DNA of 64,000 bases from Branchiostoma belcheri (taxonomy: Eukaryota > Chordata > Leptocardii > Amphioxiformes > Branchiostomatidae): NCBI RefSeq assembly GCF_001625305.1, contig NW_017802935.1, positions 2,487,514 to 2,551,513 on the forward strand, in the 5' to 3' direction. Positions 61,201-64,000 of the stretch are shown piece by piece. Under the pieces are notes generated by a model. The model searched no databases, had not been told where the DNA came from, and saw nothing but the letters and a program-made list of their open reading frames with translations. Positions within the stretch are counted from its first letter, which is position 1; each line of letters starts with the position of its first letter. Position numbers and translations under genes: made by a program.

Positions 61201-64000
61201 TGTAGTTCATCTAAATCACCTCCACACATTTATTACCCCTCCCCCCTCCCCGTTTCTCTCAAGTGATAAAAGCAAACTAAACATGAAGTTTATTTTATTC
61301 TACAGGTATTGACCTTATTGCAGCTGTGTATGGCTGCTTTTACGTTGGTAAGTACACATAATTTCCTTTTATCTGAGTGCTGTTGGGATATTTATGGCCT
61401 AGAACATTTTGTAATGACAACATCAAATACCTTAAGAAAGCTCTATCACATACATGGATATGATTTCACTCACTTTCAGATATGTGATACAGTTCATGTA
61501 GAGTAGTATACTTTGTATATTGTAGTACAGTAGTATACATTGTGTATTAGCACACGTTTACTTGCAGGAAATTTTTTATTACTGTCACCAATACATACAC
61601 ATGCACAACGCACATATACACAAGCTATTTAACTCAACCTGTGGTTTTACTGTTCAGGTGCTGTTCCAGTCCCCGTGCGCCCTCCCCACCACCAGAACAT
61701 TGCGACCACCCTCCCCACTGTTAAGATGATAGTGGATGTCAGCAAGTCTGTGGCAGTCCTCACCATGGGAACTATGCTGAAACTACTCAAGTCTAAAGTA
61801 AGGACTGATACCTCTAAGTAAAGACTGCATGAGTGAACAACAACTACATGTACATCCTTTGTATATGAAGAAAATGAGATGTGTTAGGGTAGTCTCCCCT
61901 TTACAAATTCTAAATTTCAAGTCAATCCATTGATCTACTGTAAAGTAACATGAATCAAAGTTGAAAAGTTCTAACTGTCTTTCCAGCAAACATCTTAAAA
62001 TTTGCTCTCCAATTGAGATCTTTACCGATGAATTCTTATCTAAGAATGCAGGAAAGTTGGAGCAACTTTTTTTTTATTCAATGAGATTCAAAGAATCTAA
62101 TTTCATATATTGTGTCTTTCATCCCAGGAGGCAGCTAGTGCAATAGATGTGAAGACGTGGCCTGTGTTGTTAGACTGTGACGACACGCCCAGAAAAAAGC
62201 TGTCCAGTATCTACCGTGCCCCAACACCAGAGATGTTAGCTTACCTGGACTTCAGTGTGTCTACAACAGGCATGCTGGCTGGTATCAAGGTGAGTTATCA
62301 ATATCAACTAGCTAGTTAATTGATAACGTAAGTATATTTATATCAAGATGCAGGCTTCCTGAACACCAACCCTATCCCATTGCAAACTGACACATATATA
62401 TGTGAAGTAAAATGTGATGTCGCTGACAGAAAATGGTTGCGTGTTTGTATCATAGGCTGGTCCTAGCTATTTATGAGCGGCCCAAAAAATGAATAGACAC
62501 CTCACATTTTTTGGGCTATTGCAAACACTTCAAGTATGAAATGATGACATGAAAATGTGCTAAGAATGTTTTGCTGCCCTGAAATTGCATTGGATACCTT
62601 TAAGATGAGTTTGTTGTATTTTTCCTCAGATGTCTCACTCAGCGGCCAGTAACCTGTCACGCTCGCTGAAGCTGCAGGCTGAGCTGTACCCGTCCAGAAC
62701 CATCGCCCTCTGTCTCGACCCCTTCTGTGGGCTGGGCTTCGTGCTCTGGTGCTTAGTGGGGTAAGATAGTCTTTCATTCTATGTTGGACTATGTAAACTG
62801 TTTGTATGTTAGGTACAAATGTACACCAACAGTACTGATGATGATGGTACTGTTTTCTATGAATCTGTTCCATGTAGGGCTACCTTGAGACAAATCAGTT
62901 ACTTGAGTTTGCACTTCTACATGGTCATGTGGATTCATTTTGACCATTGTCCTTTGCCCCCAGGGTGTATGCAGGTCACCACACCATCCTGATCCCCCCT
63001 GCTGATGTAGAGGCCAACCCCTCACTGTGGCTCATGGCTGTCAGTCAGAATAAAGGTAACACTCATGTAGTTCGCCAGCAAAATGGAGTAATACTAGTAG
63101 TTTCCAAATATTGAGTGACCACACTGCATTGTTAAGTCATTAGTTTTACCTGTTTTGTTGTTGTATTGTTGTGTAAGCAAACCTGTTTCTAAAAGTATCT
63201 GGACTAAACATGAAAGTATTTGTTGTTTTCAGTGCGAGATGTGTTCTGCTCGTACGGAGTCATTGAGATCAGCACCAAGGGACTGGGAGGGTCGACTGGA
63301 ACTCTGAGGGTAAGTAATGACGTGTTCTTGAGCTACAAATTGTCACTGGTTACTTCAAACAGTCCATAACCAGGTGCATAGTGTGCCTGTAAAGCTGGTG
63401 CTTTTTGCTGTAGTTACTAATGTTGGTTGATAGTAGGTAGGTACAGATATGAACATAATCCAGTGCTTGCTCTCAGAATTGTGATTGTGTTTTCTCTAGA
63501 AATTGGTTAATAATAGTTTTACATTGCGAACATTATCTTCCAGAGAACTATGGTCTTCTAACATGTTTTTATTTTTCTTTCCCAGGCTAAGGGAGTGAAC
63601 CTATCCGGAGTGAGGACCTGTGTGGTAGTTGCTGAGGAGAGACCCAGAATAAACCTGTGTAACTCCTTCTCCAAGCTGTTTAAGGACGTTGGGCTGTCCC
63701 CTCGTGCTGTCAGTACTACGTTCGGCTGTAGGGTCAATGTTGCTGTTTGCTGTCAGGTAACTTACTATTCAGTTTTTTTATTTAGTCAATTCTCAGACAG
63801 AAGTATTGTTTTTTGGGTGGCGCACAGGGTGGGTTTGTATGTACGGGTTTGAAAGTATTTTCTTTCTGTTAGACTCTGATAACTGAAACCAAATGTTGTG
63901 TATGTACAAATGTACAGGGAACATCAGGTCCTGACCCCACGTCTGTGTTTGTGGACATGCGAGCCCTGCGGAATGACAGAGTTACGCTGGTGGAGAAGGG
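4126..64000 (+). CDS. DIP2: DIP2 (disco-interacting protein 2) gene, 35 exons, 3' end beyond window
   Basis: This is the whole coding span; exons are listed separately. The joined exons give 1,372 codons plus two bases without a stop, and every junction is GT/AG and in phase. Residues 1-170 resemble the DMAP1-binding-type N-terminus of DIP2 (LAELELELSEGDITQKGFEK, then DERYRSDIHAEAVQQALA). Residues 170-350 are a Ser/Pro/Gln-rich linker ending in the conserved KIQQLLNTLKRPKR stretch. About 350-1005 and 1006-end are two tandem adenylate-forming, FAAL-like domains. Family knowledge: DIP2 proteins are linked to acyl-lipid/diacylglycerol metabolism and neuronal development. Vertebrate DIP2A is about 1,570 residues, so the C-terminal end of domain 2 is missing here. 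Assignment to DIP2 is firm; which vertebrate paralogue it corresponds to cannot be said, and a single pre-duplication orthologue is expected in a lancelet. Confidence 0.95.
4211..9880. other. Intron 1, 5' part
   Basis: Non-coding sequence downstream of exon 1. It becomes AT-rich after about 5.6 kb. No recognisable exon, RNA gene or complete transposon was found. TACATGTA palindromes occur at 6772, 8080 and 9298. The whole of intron 1 runs to 27468. Confidence 0.6.
10569..11372. mobile_element. hAT-like non-autonomous DNA transposon, present only in copy A
   Basis: Terminal inverted repeats are CAGGGCTCGAAATTAAC on the left and CAGGCCTCGAAATTAAC (reverse complement of the right end), 16 of 17 identical. 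GGGACAATT subterminal motifs cluster at both ends. The element is flanked by CCTTGT direct repeats (10563-10568 and 11373-11378), and copy B has the uninterrupted site CCCCGTGTATTG near 17197. The TIR style suggests hAT, which normally makes an 8-bp duplication; only 6 bp are seen. It has no transposase frame. Confidence 0.85.
12152..12188. repeat. (GAGT)n microsatellite
   Basis: About nine GAGT units in copy A, against about four at the equivalent site in copy B near 17993. The length difference supports the two copies being separate alleles. Confidence 0.9.
14116..14212. repeat. TG/TA-rich microsatellite
   Basis: Alternating purine-pyrimidine tract (GTATATGTGTATGTGT with TATATATATA). It also occurs, slightly shorter, in copy B at about 19905-19972. 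Confidence 0.8.
14420..15998. mobile_element. 1.58-kb TIR element with GC-rich palindrome cluster, present only in copy A
   Basis: Exact 14-bp terminal inverted repeats, CAGCCTTCTCAAAA at 14420 and its complement ending at 15998, are flanked by ATAGA direct repeats (14415-14419 and 15999-16003). Copy B has a nearly clean site (CACGATTGAGCC, about 20190). Next to the left end are four successive GC-rich hairpins (14471-14580). Near the right end a unit containing GTAGCCGGCGCAAAAATTT is tandemly repeated (15895-15955). The interior holds two CCAAT boxes (about 15173 and 15201) but no recognisable transposase. The superfamily is unassigned. Confidence 0.8.
16402..16421. other. Assembly gap (20 N)
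   Basis: A run of exactly 20 Ns separates allelic copies A and B. A fixed-size run suggests a nominal or negative gap between overlapping contigs. Confidence 0.98.
16422..20602. repeat. Intron 1 segment, allelic copy B (4.2 kb)
   Basis: Second copy of the 9881-16401 segment. It lacks both large DNA-transposon insertions and carries its own 80-bp insertion at 16810-16889. Its right end continues past the homology into unique intron, and copy A's left end begins in unique intron, as expected for overlapping contigs of two haplotypes. Confidence 0.85.
16810..16889. mobile_element. 80-bp retro-type insertion with 14-bp target duplication, copy B only
   Basis: The 14-mer CATAGCATTAAAGT occurs on both sides (16796-16809 and 16890-16903), whereas copy A has it once (about 10255). 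The inserted sequence begins CGATGAAGGTTAGACATCC, and a diverged relative (GATGAAGGTTAGGCATCC) lies at 22103. A long target duplication with a short insert suggests a 5'-truncated retroelement tail. Confidence 0.75.
22103..22215. repeat. Diverged relative of the GATGAAGG insertion
   Basis: Shares GATGAAGGTTAGGCATCCA and a downstream GAGCAACTG-like stretch with the polymorphic 80-bp insertion at 16810. It is more diverged and so presumably an older copy. Confidence 0.5.
24150..24213. repeat. A/T-rich inverted repeat
   Basis: ACAGATTTTTATTT...TTTGGTG faces CACCAAAAATAAAAATCTGT across a short loop. The arms are about 20 bp with one 5-base bulge. It may be a small MITE or a simple stem-loop. Confidence 0.6.
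27182..27365. repeat. Interspersed intronic repeat family member (GTATTGTTTTGGGTGG family)
   Basis: Starts near GCATTGTTTTGGGTGGC and continues through AGGCAGAATGACAAG and GGTCACGAAAACTCAAAATA. Related segments lie at 31972-32172, 40972-41420, 47335-47410 and 63803-63850. It is non-coding; the element class is unknown. Confidence 0.7.
27469..27657 (+). CDS. DIP2: DIP2 exon 2, Gln-rich
   Basis: Residues 29-92 begin GDITQKGFEKKRARLLAPYA, strongly conserved in DIP2. A (CAG/CAA)8 run and a Gln/Arg-rich tail of about 40 residues follow, containing repeated QQ and QR pairs. Vertebrate DIP2 has only a short variable segment here, so the polyglutamine expansion is a lineage feature and a likely site of length polymorphism. 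The acceptor CCTTGCAG and donor GTAAGA are clear. A LINE remnant begins within a few bases of the donor. Confidence 0.92.
27664..27906 (+). mobile_element. Non-LTR retrotransposon 3' end (RT C-terminus and ACAGAT tail)
   Basis: Translates to SFFSRTIAEWNSLSPSTVG then LSLDSFKQCLE, the typical C-terminal end of CR1/L2-like reverse transcriptases. A short 3' tail ends in ACAGATACAGATACAGAT repeats. The 5' part is missing, as usual for truncated insertions. A sister copy lies at 34598-34812. Confidence 0.85.
27907..31729. other. Intron 2 remainder
   Basis: No exon-like sequence was recognised. The main feature is the perfect palindrome at 28203-28320. The rest is AT-rich unique sequence. Confidence 0.6.
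28203..28320. mobile_element. Perfect 118-bp palindrome, TAGCCTGG-ended hairpin MITE
   Basis: Two 59-bp arms meet without a loop at 28261/28262, and every base pairs. The termini TAGCCTGGGTACC match the end of the 1551-1678 element. CAATGGGTA occurs on both sides (28196-28204 and 28323-28331), possibly a target duplication. Arm identity of 100 percent implies recent origin or gene conversion between arms. Confidence 0.9.
31730..31840 (+). CDS. DIP2: DIP2 exon 3
   Basis: Residues 92-129 start with a Gly/Ser run (GSGGSGSSHGNERQ), followed by an Arg-rich stretch and RDERYRS, matching the conserved RDERFRSD of vertebrate DIP2. The acceptor is TTTTCTCCAG and the donor GTGAGT; phase 1 at both ends. 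It belongs to the N-terminal DMAP1-binding-type region. Confidence 0.92.
31972..32172. repeat. Interspersed intronic repeat family member
   Basis: Shares GAAGTATTGTTTTGGGTGG, AGATTGACAGGCAGAATGAC and GGGGGAATTCAGGAAGC with the copy at 40972-41420. Located about 130 bp after the exon 3 donor. Confidence 0.75.
34598..34812 (+). mobile_element. Non-LTR retrotransposon 3' end, second copy
   Basis: Nearly identical to 27695-27900. It encodes TIAEWNSLSPSTVGALSID, ends the frame at a TAA after VTSRSV, and finishes in an ACAGGTACAGATACAGAT tail. It is 5'-truncated at the RT C-terminus. Confidence 0.85.
38205..38460. repeat. Diverged interspersed repeat (AACTCAAGAAG / GGATGGATTATCAC type)
   Basis: Contains ACCTCTGCAAAGAAGGTTAG followed by two partial repeats of TAACTCAAGAA and GATGGATT. 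The same word order appears at 40575-40690. The class is unknown and it is non-coding. Confidence 0.5.
39633..39799. mobile_element. TAGCCTGG-family hairpin MITE
   Basis: Inverted termini TAGCCTGGATGCCAGACT and AGTCTGGCATCCAGGCTA are perfect for 18 bp. Interior arms (CAGCTCCTCGGCT against AGCCGAGGAGCTG) also pair, so most of the 167 bp forms one hairpin. No coding capacity. Confidence 0.85.
40575..40690. repeat. Interspersed repeat with GTAT microsatellite
   Basis: ACCTTTGCCAAGAAGGTTAC is followed by (GTAT)4, then TAGCTCGAGAAGTCATGGAT. Related to 38205-38460. Confidence 0.5.
40820..40948 (+). CDS. DIP2: DIP2 exon 4
   Basis: Residues 129-172: DIHAEAVQQALAQHSKRN, then VPVMPMPSKRQSLVL and NNPVMDTPTG. 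IHAEAVQQALA corresponds to vertebrate VHTEAVQAALA, and MPMPSKRRS is likewise conserved. It closes the DMAP1-binding-type region. Acceptor GTGTTGCAG, donor GTAAGT, phase 1 to phase 1. Confidence 0.94.
40972..41420. repeat. Interspersed intronic repeat, split by a MITE
   Basis: GAAGTATTGTTTTGGGTGG begins 24 bp after the exon 4 donor. The family sequence runs to about 41050, is interrupted by the MITE at 41051-41247, and resumes to about 41420 (GGGGGAATTCAGGAAGC, TTCCCGGAAGTCTGAAA). Confidence 0.8.
41051..41247. mobile_element. TAGCCTCCAT-ended MITE nested in the repeat
   Basis: The inverted ends TAGCCTCCAT and ATGGAGGCTA bound 197 bp. Subterminal GGTTTGGTGG faces CCAAAACCACC. The flanking family sequence is contiguous when this segment is removed, so it inserted after the host repeat. 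The outer TA on both sides could be the target duplication. Confidence 0.75.
41701..41790 (+). CDS. Candidate DIP2 cassette exon (30 codons)
   Basis: An open 90-nt segment lies between TTGCAG and GTCAGT, phase 1 to phase 1, matching the exon 4/5 junction. It would add LARLRHFHSQKAMRCVAQN and RLSLHTPVQS, basic and without matches I recognise. It is GC-richer than its surroundings. Vertebrate DIP2 usually lacks a counterpart, and without transcript evidence this stays a hypothesis. Confidence 0.45.
42324..42393. promoter_or_regulatory. Cluster of four CAGCTG E-boxes in intron 4
   Basis: CAGCTG occurs at 42324, 42365, 42375 and 42388, within CTG-rich imperfect repeats. It could be a bHLH-bound enhancer or merely a decayed CTG microsatellite. 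Confidence 0.35.
42667..42959. mobile_element. 293-bp TIR element in intron 4
   Basis: Imperfect inverted ends: ATATGTCAGGGTAGA on the left, TCTACCCTAACATAT on the right. Inner arms also pair partly (CCAATCGGA against CCGATAAAATCTCGG and CCAATCGAGAT). No coding capacity. Confidence 0.6.
43036..43239 (+). CDS. DIP2: DIP2 exon 5, Ser-rich linker
   Basis: Residues 172-240 start DTSSDDESIHSGRLSTSS, corresponding to vertebrate DTSSASEDEGSLRRPGRL. A Ser/Gly/Thr-rich linker follows, ending GGIYSIADVLQDS. The segment is strongly GC-rich. Acceptor TTTCTAG, donor GTAAGT, phase 1 at both ends. The terminal YSIADVLQ motif recurs in the intronic segment 44519-44563. Confidence 0.9.
44047..44296. mobile_element. 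TTAA-flanked MITE-like element
   Basis: Begins TTAACCCATGTCCTGCTGG and ends CCCGCAGGACAAGGGTTTTAA, imperfect inverted ends with TTAA at each edge as in piggyBac- or Kolobok-type elements. The interior is GC-rich (GCGGCGGCGC-like) and non-coding. Confidence 0.55.
44519..44563 (+). CDS. Candidate DIP2 mini-exon echoing the end of exon 5
   Basis: A 45-nt open segment sits between CCCTCTAG and GTTGGT, phase 1 to phase 1. It would encode SGIFSIADVLQGYQE, closely resembling GGIYSIADVLQDS at the end of exon 5. The polypyrimidine tract is good (TTCTTTCTCCCTGCTCTCC). It looks like a duplicated exon fragment that could be an alternative or additional mini-exon. The GTTGGT donor is weak, but exon 25 uses the same one. 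Confidence 0.5.
45363..45509 (+). CDS. DIP2: DIP2 exon 6
   Basis: Residues 240-289: VPSSSQKTTQQLPPDVTSPS (the first residue is split across the junction with exon 5), then VASQTFRMDRTIDRRHRPQ and PKPQPPEDEN. PPDVT and VAS match vertebrate linker landmarks. Acceptor CCCGCCCGCACAG; donor GTATCT. Confidence 0.88.
45510..46818. other. Intron 6
   Basis: AT-rich intron containing the candidate microexon at 46124-46144. Nothing else recognised. Confidence 0.6.
46124..46144 (+). CDS. Candidate DIP2 microexon (7 codons)
   Basis: 21 nt between ATGGCCAG and a strong GTGAGTAAA donor, phase 1 to phase 1, encoding DSDLELL. An alternative upstream AG at 46086-46087 would give 57 nt, still in phase. Weak on its own; listed because it keeps the frame and the donor is near consensus. 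Confidence 0.25.
46819..46932 (+). CDS. DIP2: DIP2 exon 7
   Basis: Residues 289-327: VPVHGKVSAKIQQLLNTLKR, PKRKPLREFFVDEEEELE. KIQQLLNTLKRPKR..L.EFFVD is almost unchanged between DIP2 proteins. It leads from the linker into the first adenylation-like domain. Acceptor TTGCACAG, donor GTAGGA. Confidence 0.95.
47196..47276 (+). CDS. DIP2: DIP2 exon 8
   Basis: Residues 327-354: AIAKEVDPNAPKAEGPSHLT, CCGGITS. DPNAPKAEG matches vertebrate DPNQPKPEG. I used the GTGAGT donor at 47277. An earlier GTCCTA donor at 47239 is also in phase and would drop 13 codons. Both join correctly to exon 9. Confidence 0.8.
47335..47410. repeat. Fragment of the interspersed intronic repeat family
   Basis: CAGACACAGGAAATAGGGTGA and AGGTCACAAAAACCCAAAATA match the right half of the 27182-27365 copy. 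Confidence 0.6.
47604..47717 (+). CDS. DIP2: DIP2 exon 9
   Basis: Residues 354-392: LPRNLEAAVQRYGSASYKAT, VITALDATGKHSITLTYG. Matches vertebrate LEAALQRWG..KAPCLTTMDTNGK..TLTYGKL, the start of the first FAAL-like domain. The acceptor at ATTCCATCAG keeps phase 1; the AG ten bases upstream (47592-47593) would need a phase 0 partner. Confidence 0.9.
47979..48067 (+). CDS. DIP2: DIP2 exon 10
   Basis: Residues 392-421: GKLLSRMQKIAFSLLNKVGQ, KEPAIRPGDR. RPGDRVAL, completed by exon 11, is the standard entry into the adenylate-forming fold. Acceptor TTTGCCAG, donor GTAAGT, ends phase 0. Confidence 0.95.
48251..48361 (+). CDS. DIP2: DIP2 exon 11
   Basis: Residues 422-458: VALVYPNSDPISFMCAFYGC, LYAGVVPVPIEVPLTRK. 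The FYGCLYAGVVPVP segment is the conserved A2-like core of FAAL/acyl-CoA-synthetase domains. 37 codons, phase 0 to 0. Confidence 0.96.
48472..48595 (+). CDS. DIP2: DIP2 exon 12
   Basis: Residues 459-500: DAGSQQIGFLLGSCGVSVAL, TSEACLKGLPKGPSGEVAQFK. Nearly identical to vertebrate DAGSQQIGFLLGSCGVTVALTSDAC. Phase 0 start, phase 1 end. Confidence 0.96.
48655..48903 (-). mobile_element. tRNA-derived SINE
   Basis: Read on the minus strand it has an A-box-like TGGCGCGAGTGGCTAGC (48877-48893) and a B box GGTTCAATCCC (48843-48853). A central CTTTCCTCACTGCACCCAGG core resembles conserved SINE domains. It lies in intron 12 and is not a functional tRNA gene. Confidence 0.75.
48973..49076 (+). CDS. DIP2: DIP2 exon 13
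   Basis: Residues 500-534: GWPRLTWFVTEHLSKPAKDW, MPPPRLSDEQTAYIE. Corresponds to vertebrate GWPKLLWFVTESKHLSKPPRDW..TAYIE. Ends phase 0. Confidence 0.95.
49243..49410 (+). CDS. DIP2: DIP2 exon 14, degenerate P-loop of domain 1
   Basis: Residues 535-590 begin YTTAKDGSVMGVTVNRGAML, aligning with the YTSGSTGxPKGV A3 motif of adenylate-forming enzymes but without the usual Ser/Thr/Gly loop and Lys. The divergence is family-wide in DIP2. VNVLDFKRDVGLWHSILT follows and is highly conserved. Confidence 0.95.
49746..49839 (+). CDS. DIP2: DIP2 exon 15
   Basis: Residues 591-622: SVFNGMHVVFVPYSLMKVNP, TSWLHMVTRFK. Corresponds to SVMNMMHVISIPYSLMKVNPLSWI of vertebrate DIP2. Acceptor TTCTTGCAG, donor GTGAGA. 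Confidence 0.95.
50051..50170 (+). CDS. DIP2: DIP2 exon 16
   Basis: Residues 622-662: ATCATVKSRDMHWALVAQKD, QKDINLSSLRMLLVADGANP. VKSRDMHWALVA and SLRMLIVADGANPW are signature DIP2 strings. Phase 1 at both ends. Confidence 0.96.
50215..50380 (+). mobile_element. tRNA-like SINE remnant
   Basis: A B-box-like GGTTTGAATCCC lies at 50246-50257. Downstream, GTGGTCACTATCCTTCAGA resembles the body of SINEs. The A box is not clear, so the left end is uncertain. Confidence 0.5.
50494..50570 (-). repeat. Retroelement-tail-like remnant
   Basis: On the minus strand it reads GAGGAAGACCAGAGTGACTG then GTCGAAAGCTCTAGGCGAGA, a word pattern common downstream of retroelement frames in invertebrates. Only about 75 bp remain. 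Confidence 0.45.
50640..50754 (+). CDS. DIP2: DIP2 exon 17
   Basis: Residues 662-700: WSLSSCDAFLNVFQNKGLKP, EAICPTASSAEALTVAVRR. Vertebrate: WSISSCDAFLNVFQSKGLRQEVICPCASSPEALTVAIRR. Starts phase 1, ends phase 2. Confidence 0.96.
51201..51340 (+). CDS. DIP2: DIP2 exon 18
   Basis: Residues 700-747 begin with a Gly/Arg-rich variable loop (RPGRTGGQGTGRG), then VLSMSGLSYGVVRVDTEDKL and TSLILQDVGTVMPG. LSM.GLSYGV.RVD is conserved across DIP2. Confidence 0.95.
51471..51607 (+). CDS. DIP2: DIP2 exon 19
   Basis: Residues 747-792 include LCKTDEVGEICVASGAIGAG followed by YFGLQGLSNNTFK. DEVGEICV aligns with the GEI motif (A6) of adenylating enzymes. Phase 1 start, phase 0 end. Confidence 0.95.
51772..51852 (+). 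CDS. DIP2: DIP2 exon 20
   Basis: Residues 793-819: IQPLASDGKPMAEQTFVRTG then LLGFLGP. FVRTGLLGF aligns with the RTGDLGF motif (A7), but the ribose-binding Asp is Leu, as in vertebrate domain 1. Classical adenylation by this domain is therefore doubtful. Confidence 0.95.
52054..52266 (+). CDS. DIP2: DIP2 exon 21
   Basis: Residues 820-890 contain GGMIFVVGKVDGLMNISGRR and HNTDDIIATVLAVEPMKFIY, the hinge (A8-like) region joining the large and small subdomains. They end RIVIIAEQRPDSSEED. Long, stop-free and nearly identical to vertebrate DIP2. Confidence 0.96.
52440..52560. pseudogene. Decayed duplicate of the exon 22 5' end
   Basis: TTCGGATGCCTTCATTGAATA through GCACCCAACAATGTT, TTCTACAG and AGTTTTTAGCGGATGAGTC parallels 52590-52706. 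The latter holds GTCGGATTCCTTC, GCACCCAGTAATGTT, TACTCCAG and AGTTTCCAGTGGATGAGTC, the true exon 22 start. The copy has TAG in the exon frame and no usable continuation. Confidence 0.8.
52683..52781 (+). CDS. DIP2: DIP2 exon 22
   Basis: Residues 891-923: SFQWMSRVLQAIDSIHQVGV, YCLLLVPANSLPK. Vertebrate: SFQWMSRVLQAIDSIHQVGVYCLALVPANTLPK, only two substitutions. 33 codons, phase 0 to 0. Confidence 0.97.
53027..53118 (+). CDS. DIP2: DIP2 exon 23
   Basis: Residues 924-954: TPLGGIHLWETKQRFMEGSL, HPCNVLMCPHT. Matches vertebrate APLGGIHISETKQRFLEGTLHPCNVLMCPHT. Phase 0 start, phase 2 end. Confidence 0.96.
53297..53337 (+). CDS. DIP2: DIP2 exon 24 (41 nt)
   Basis: Encodes CVTNLPKPRQKHP; the preceding Thr is split across the junction. 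Identical to the vertebrate CVTNLPKPRQKQPE stretch except for one residue. A short exon between TTCCAACAG and GTATTT. Confidence 0.94.
53812..53924 (+). CDS. DIP2: DIP2 exon 25
   Basis: Residues 968-1005: EVGPSSVMVGNLVQGRRIAG, AQGRDIGTLDGDDEQYRK. Matches EIGPASVMVGNLVSGKRIAQASGRDL. It ends domain 1. GTTGGT donor, phase 0 end. Confidence 0.95.
54370..54736. mobile_element. Harbinger-type MITE, present only in one allele
   Basis: Perfect inverted ends of about 34 bp start GGCCACACCAATTTAATTTC and end in the complement at 54736. They are flanked by TTA on both sides (54367-54369, 54737-54739). The other allele has an intact ACCTTAGTAACC site near 56329-56340. A TTA target duplication with GGCC ends fits PIF/Harbinger. 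Non-coding, 367 bp. Confidence 0.88.
54853..54872. other. Assembly gap (20 N)
   Basis: A second run of exactly 20 Ns, again placed between two copies of the same segment. Confidence 0.98.
55010..55101 (+). CDS. DIP2: DIP2 exon 23, allelic duplicate
   Basis: Identical in sequence to exon 23 (53027-53118), with the same splice sites. It should not be counted twice in a transcript model. Confidence 0.85.
55279..55319 (+). CDS. DIP2: DIP2 exon 24, allelic duplicate
   Basis: Identical to 53297-53337, including the flanking CAACAG and GTATTT. Confidence 0.85.
55788..55900 (+). CDS. DIP2: DIP2 exon 25, allelic duplicate
   Basis: Identical to 53812-53924, with the same GTTGGT donor. The sequence just downstream differs by a few SNPs (GTGGATTAG against GTGCAGTAG). 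Confidence 0.85.
56646..56717 (+). CDS. Candidate DIP2 cassette exon (24 codons)
   Basis: 72 nt between TTGAATTCCAG and GTGAGG, phase 0 to 0, exactly the phase of the exon 25/26 junction. Would encode GFSSLRLSGKQHIPSDPIEA then TGKT. The segment is much richer in GC than its surroundings and has exon-like codon choice. Vertebrate DIP2 joins the flanking exons directly. Confidence 0.5.
58149..58215. repeat. Short hairpin with AACC(T/C)TCTCCCTGCT arms
   Basis: TAACCCTCTCCCTGCTGC faces GTAGCAGGGAGAAGGTTAA across a 30-base AT-rich loop. Possibly a minimal TTAA-type MITE. Confidence 0.55.
58349..58429 (+). CDS. DIP2: DIP2 exon 26, start of domain 2
   Basis: Residues 1006-1032: HQFLSEILQWRAATTPEEVL, FSQLNAK. 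Vertebrate: FLFLSEVLQWRAQTTPDHILYTLLN. Phase 0 to 0. Opens the second FAAL-like domain. Confidence 0.95.
59178..59237 (+). CDS. Candidate DIP2 cassette exon (20 codons)
   Basis: 60 nt between TGTTCCACAG and GTACTC, phase 0 to 0, matching the exon 26/27 junction. Would encode TTAYRVRSGSISRLLRTGSG, a basic, Ser-rich loop. The donor is weak. Inserted between LNAK and GGGAGAVSC, a variable loop in DIP2, so it would be tolerated structurally. Confidence 0.4.
60100..60180 (-). mobile_element. tRNA-derived SINE head
   Basis: Minus strand shows an A box TAGTCCAGTGGTCAGCGAC (60151-60169) and a B box GAGTTTGAATCCCA (60113-60126), spaced as in a tRNA with an enlarged middle. It has no valid cloverleaf acceptor stem, so it is not a functional tRNA. 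Confidence 0.65.
60833..60956 (+). CDS. DIP2: DIP2 exon 27
   Basis: Residues 1033-1074: GGGAGAVSCMQLHKRAERIG, CLLLEKGKINTGDHVALIFTP. CVQLHKRAE and GDHVALVYPPG are conserved in vertebrate domain 2. Ends phase 1. Confidence 0.95.
61306..61347 (+). CDS. DIP2: DIP2 exon 28 (42 nt)
   Basis: Encodes GIDLIAAVYGCFYVG with split Gly codons at both ends. Matches GIDLIAAFYGCLYAG. Acceptor TTCTACAG, donor GTAAGT. Confidence 0.95.
61658..61797 (+). CDS. DIP2: DIP2 exon 29
   Basis: Residues 1088-1134: GAVPVPVRPPHHQNIATTLP, TVKMIVDVSKSVAVLTMGTM, LKLLKSK. PVTVRPPHPQNIATTLPTVKMIVEVS is the vertebrate equivalent. Ends phase 0. Confidence 0.96.
62128..62289 (+). CDS. DIP2: DIP2 exon 30
   Basis: Residues 1135-1188: EAASAIDVKTWPVLLDCDDT and, after a short variable loop, MLAYLDFSVSTTGMLAGIK. 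LDFSVSTTGMLAGIK is the domain 2 counterpart of the A3 P-loop and keeps Ser/Thr/Gly residues, unlike domain 1. Confidence 0.96.
62630..62760 (+). CDS. DIP2: DIP2 exon 31
   Basis: Residues 1189-1232: MSHSAASNLSRSLKLQAELY, PSRTIALCLDPFCGLGFVLW, CLVG. Vertebrate: MSHAATSAFCRSIKLQCELYPSREVAICLDPYCGLGFVLWCL. Ends phase 2. Confidence 0.96.
62964..63055 (+). CDS. DIP2: DIP2 exon 32
   Basis: Residues 1232-1263: VYAGHHTILIPPADVEANPS, LWLMAVSQNK. Vertebrate: VYSGHQSILIPPSELETNPALWLLAVSQYK. Phase 2 start, phase 1 end. Confidence 0.96.
63233..63309 (+). CDS. DIP2: DIP2 exon 33
   Basis: Residues 1263-1288: VRDVFCSYGVIEISTKGLGG, STGTLR. Vertebrate: VRDTFCSYSVMELCTKGLGSQTESL. Ends phase 0. Confidence 0.95.
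63586..63756 (+). CDS. DIP2: DIP2 exon 34
   Basis: Residues 1289-1345: AKGVNLSGVRTCVVVAEERP, RINLCNSFSKLFKDVGLSPR, AVSTTFGCRVNVAVCCQ. The most conserved exon in view. A GTATTGTTTTGGGTGG family repeat follows the donor by about 46 bp. Confidence 0.97.
63803..63850. repeat. Fragment of the interspersed intronic repeat family
   Basis: GAAGTATTGTTTTTTGGGTGG followed by GTGGGTTTGTATGTACGGG, the left end of the family seen at 31972 and 40972. Confidence 0.6.
63918..64000 (+). CDS. DIP2: DIP2 exon 35, cut by the window edge
   Basis: Residues 1346 onward: GTSGPDPTSVFVDMRALRND, RVTLVEK. Vertebrate: GTSGPDPTTVYVDMRALRHDRVRLVERG. The exon runs off the right end; its donor and the remaining C-terminal part are not in view. 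Confidence 0.95.
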
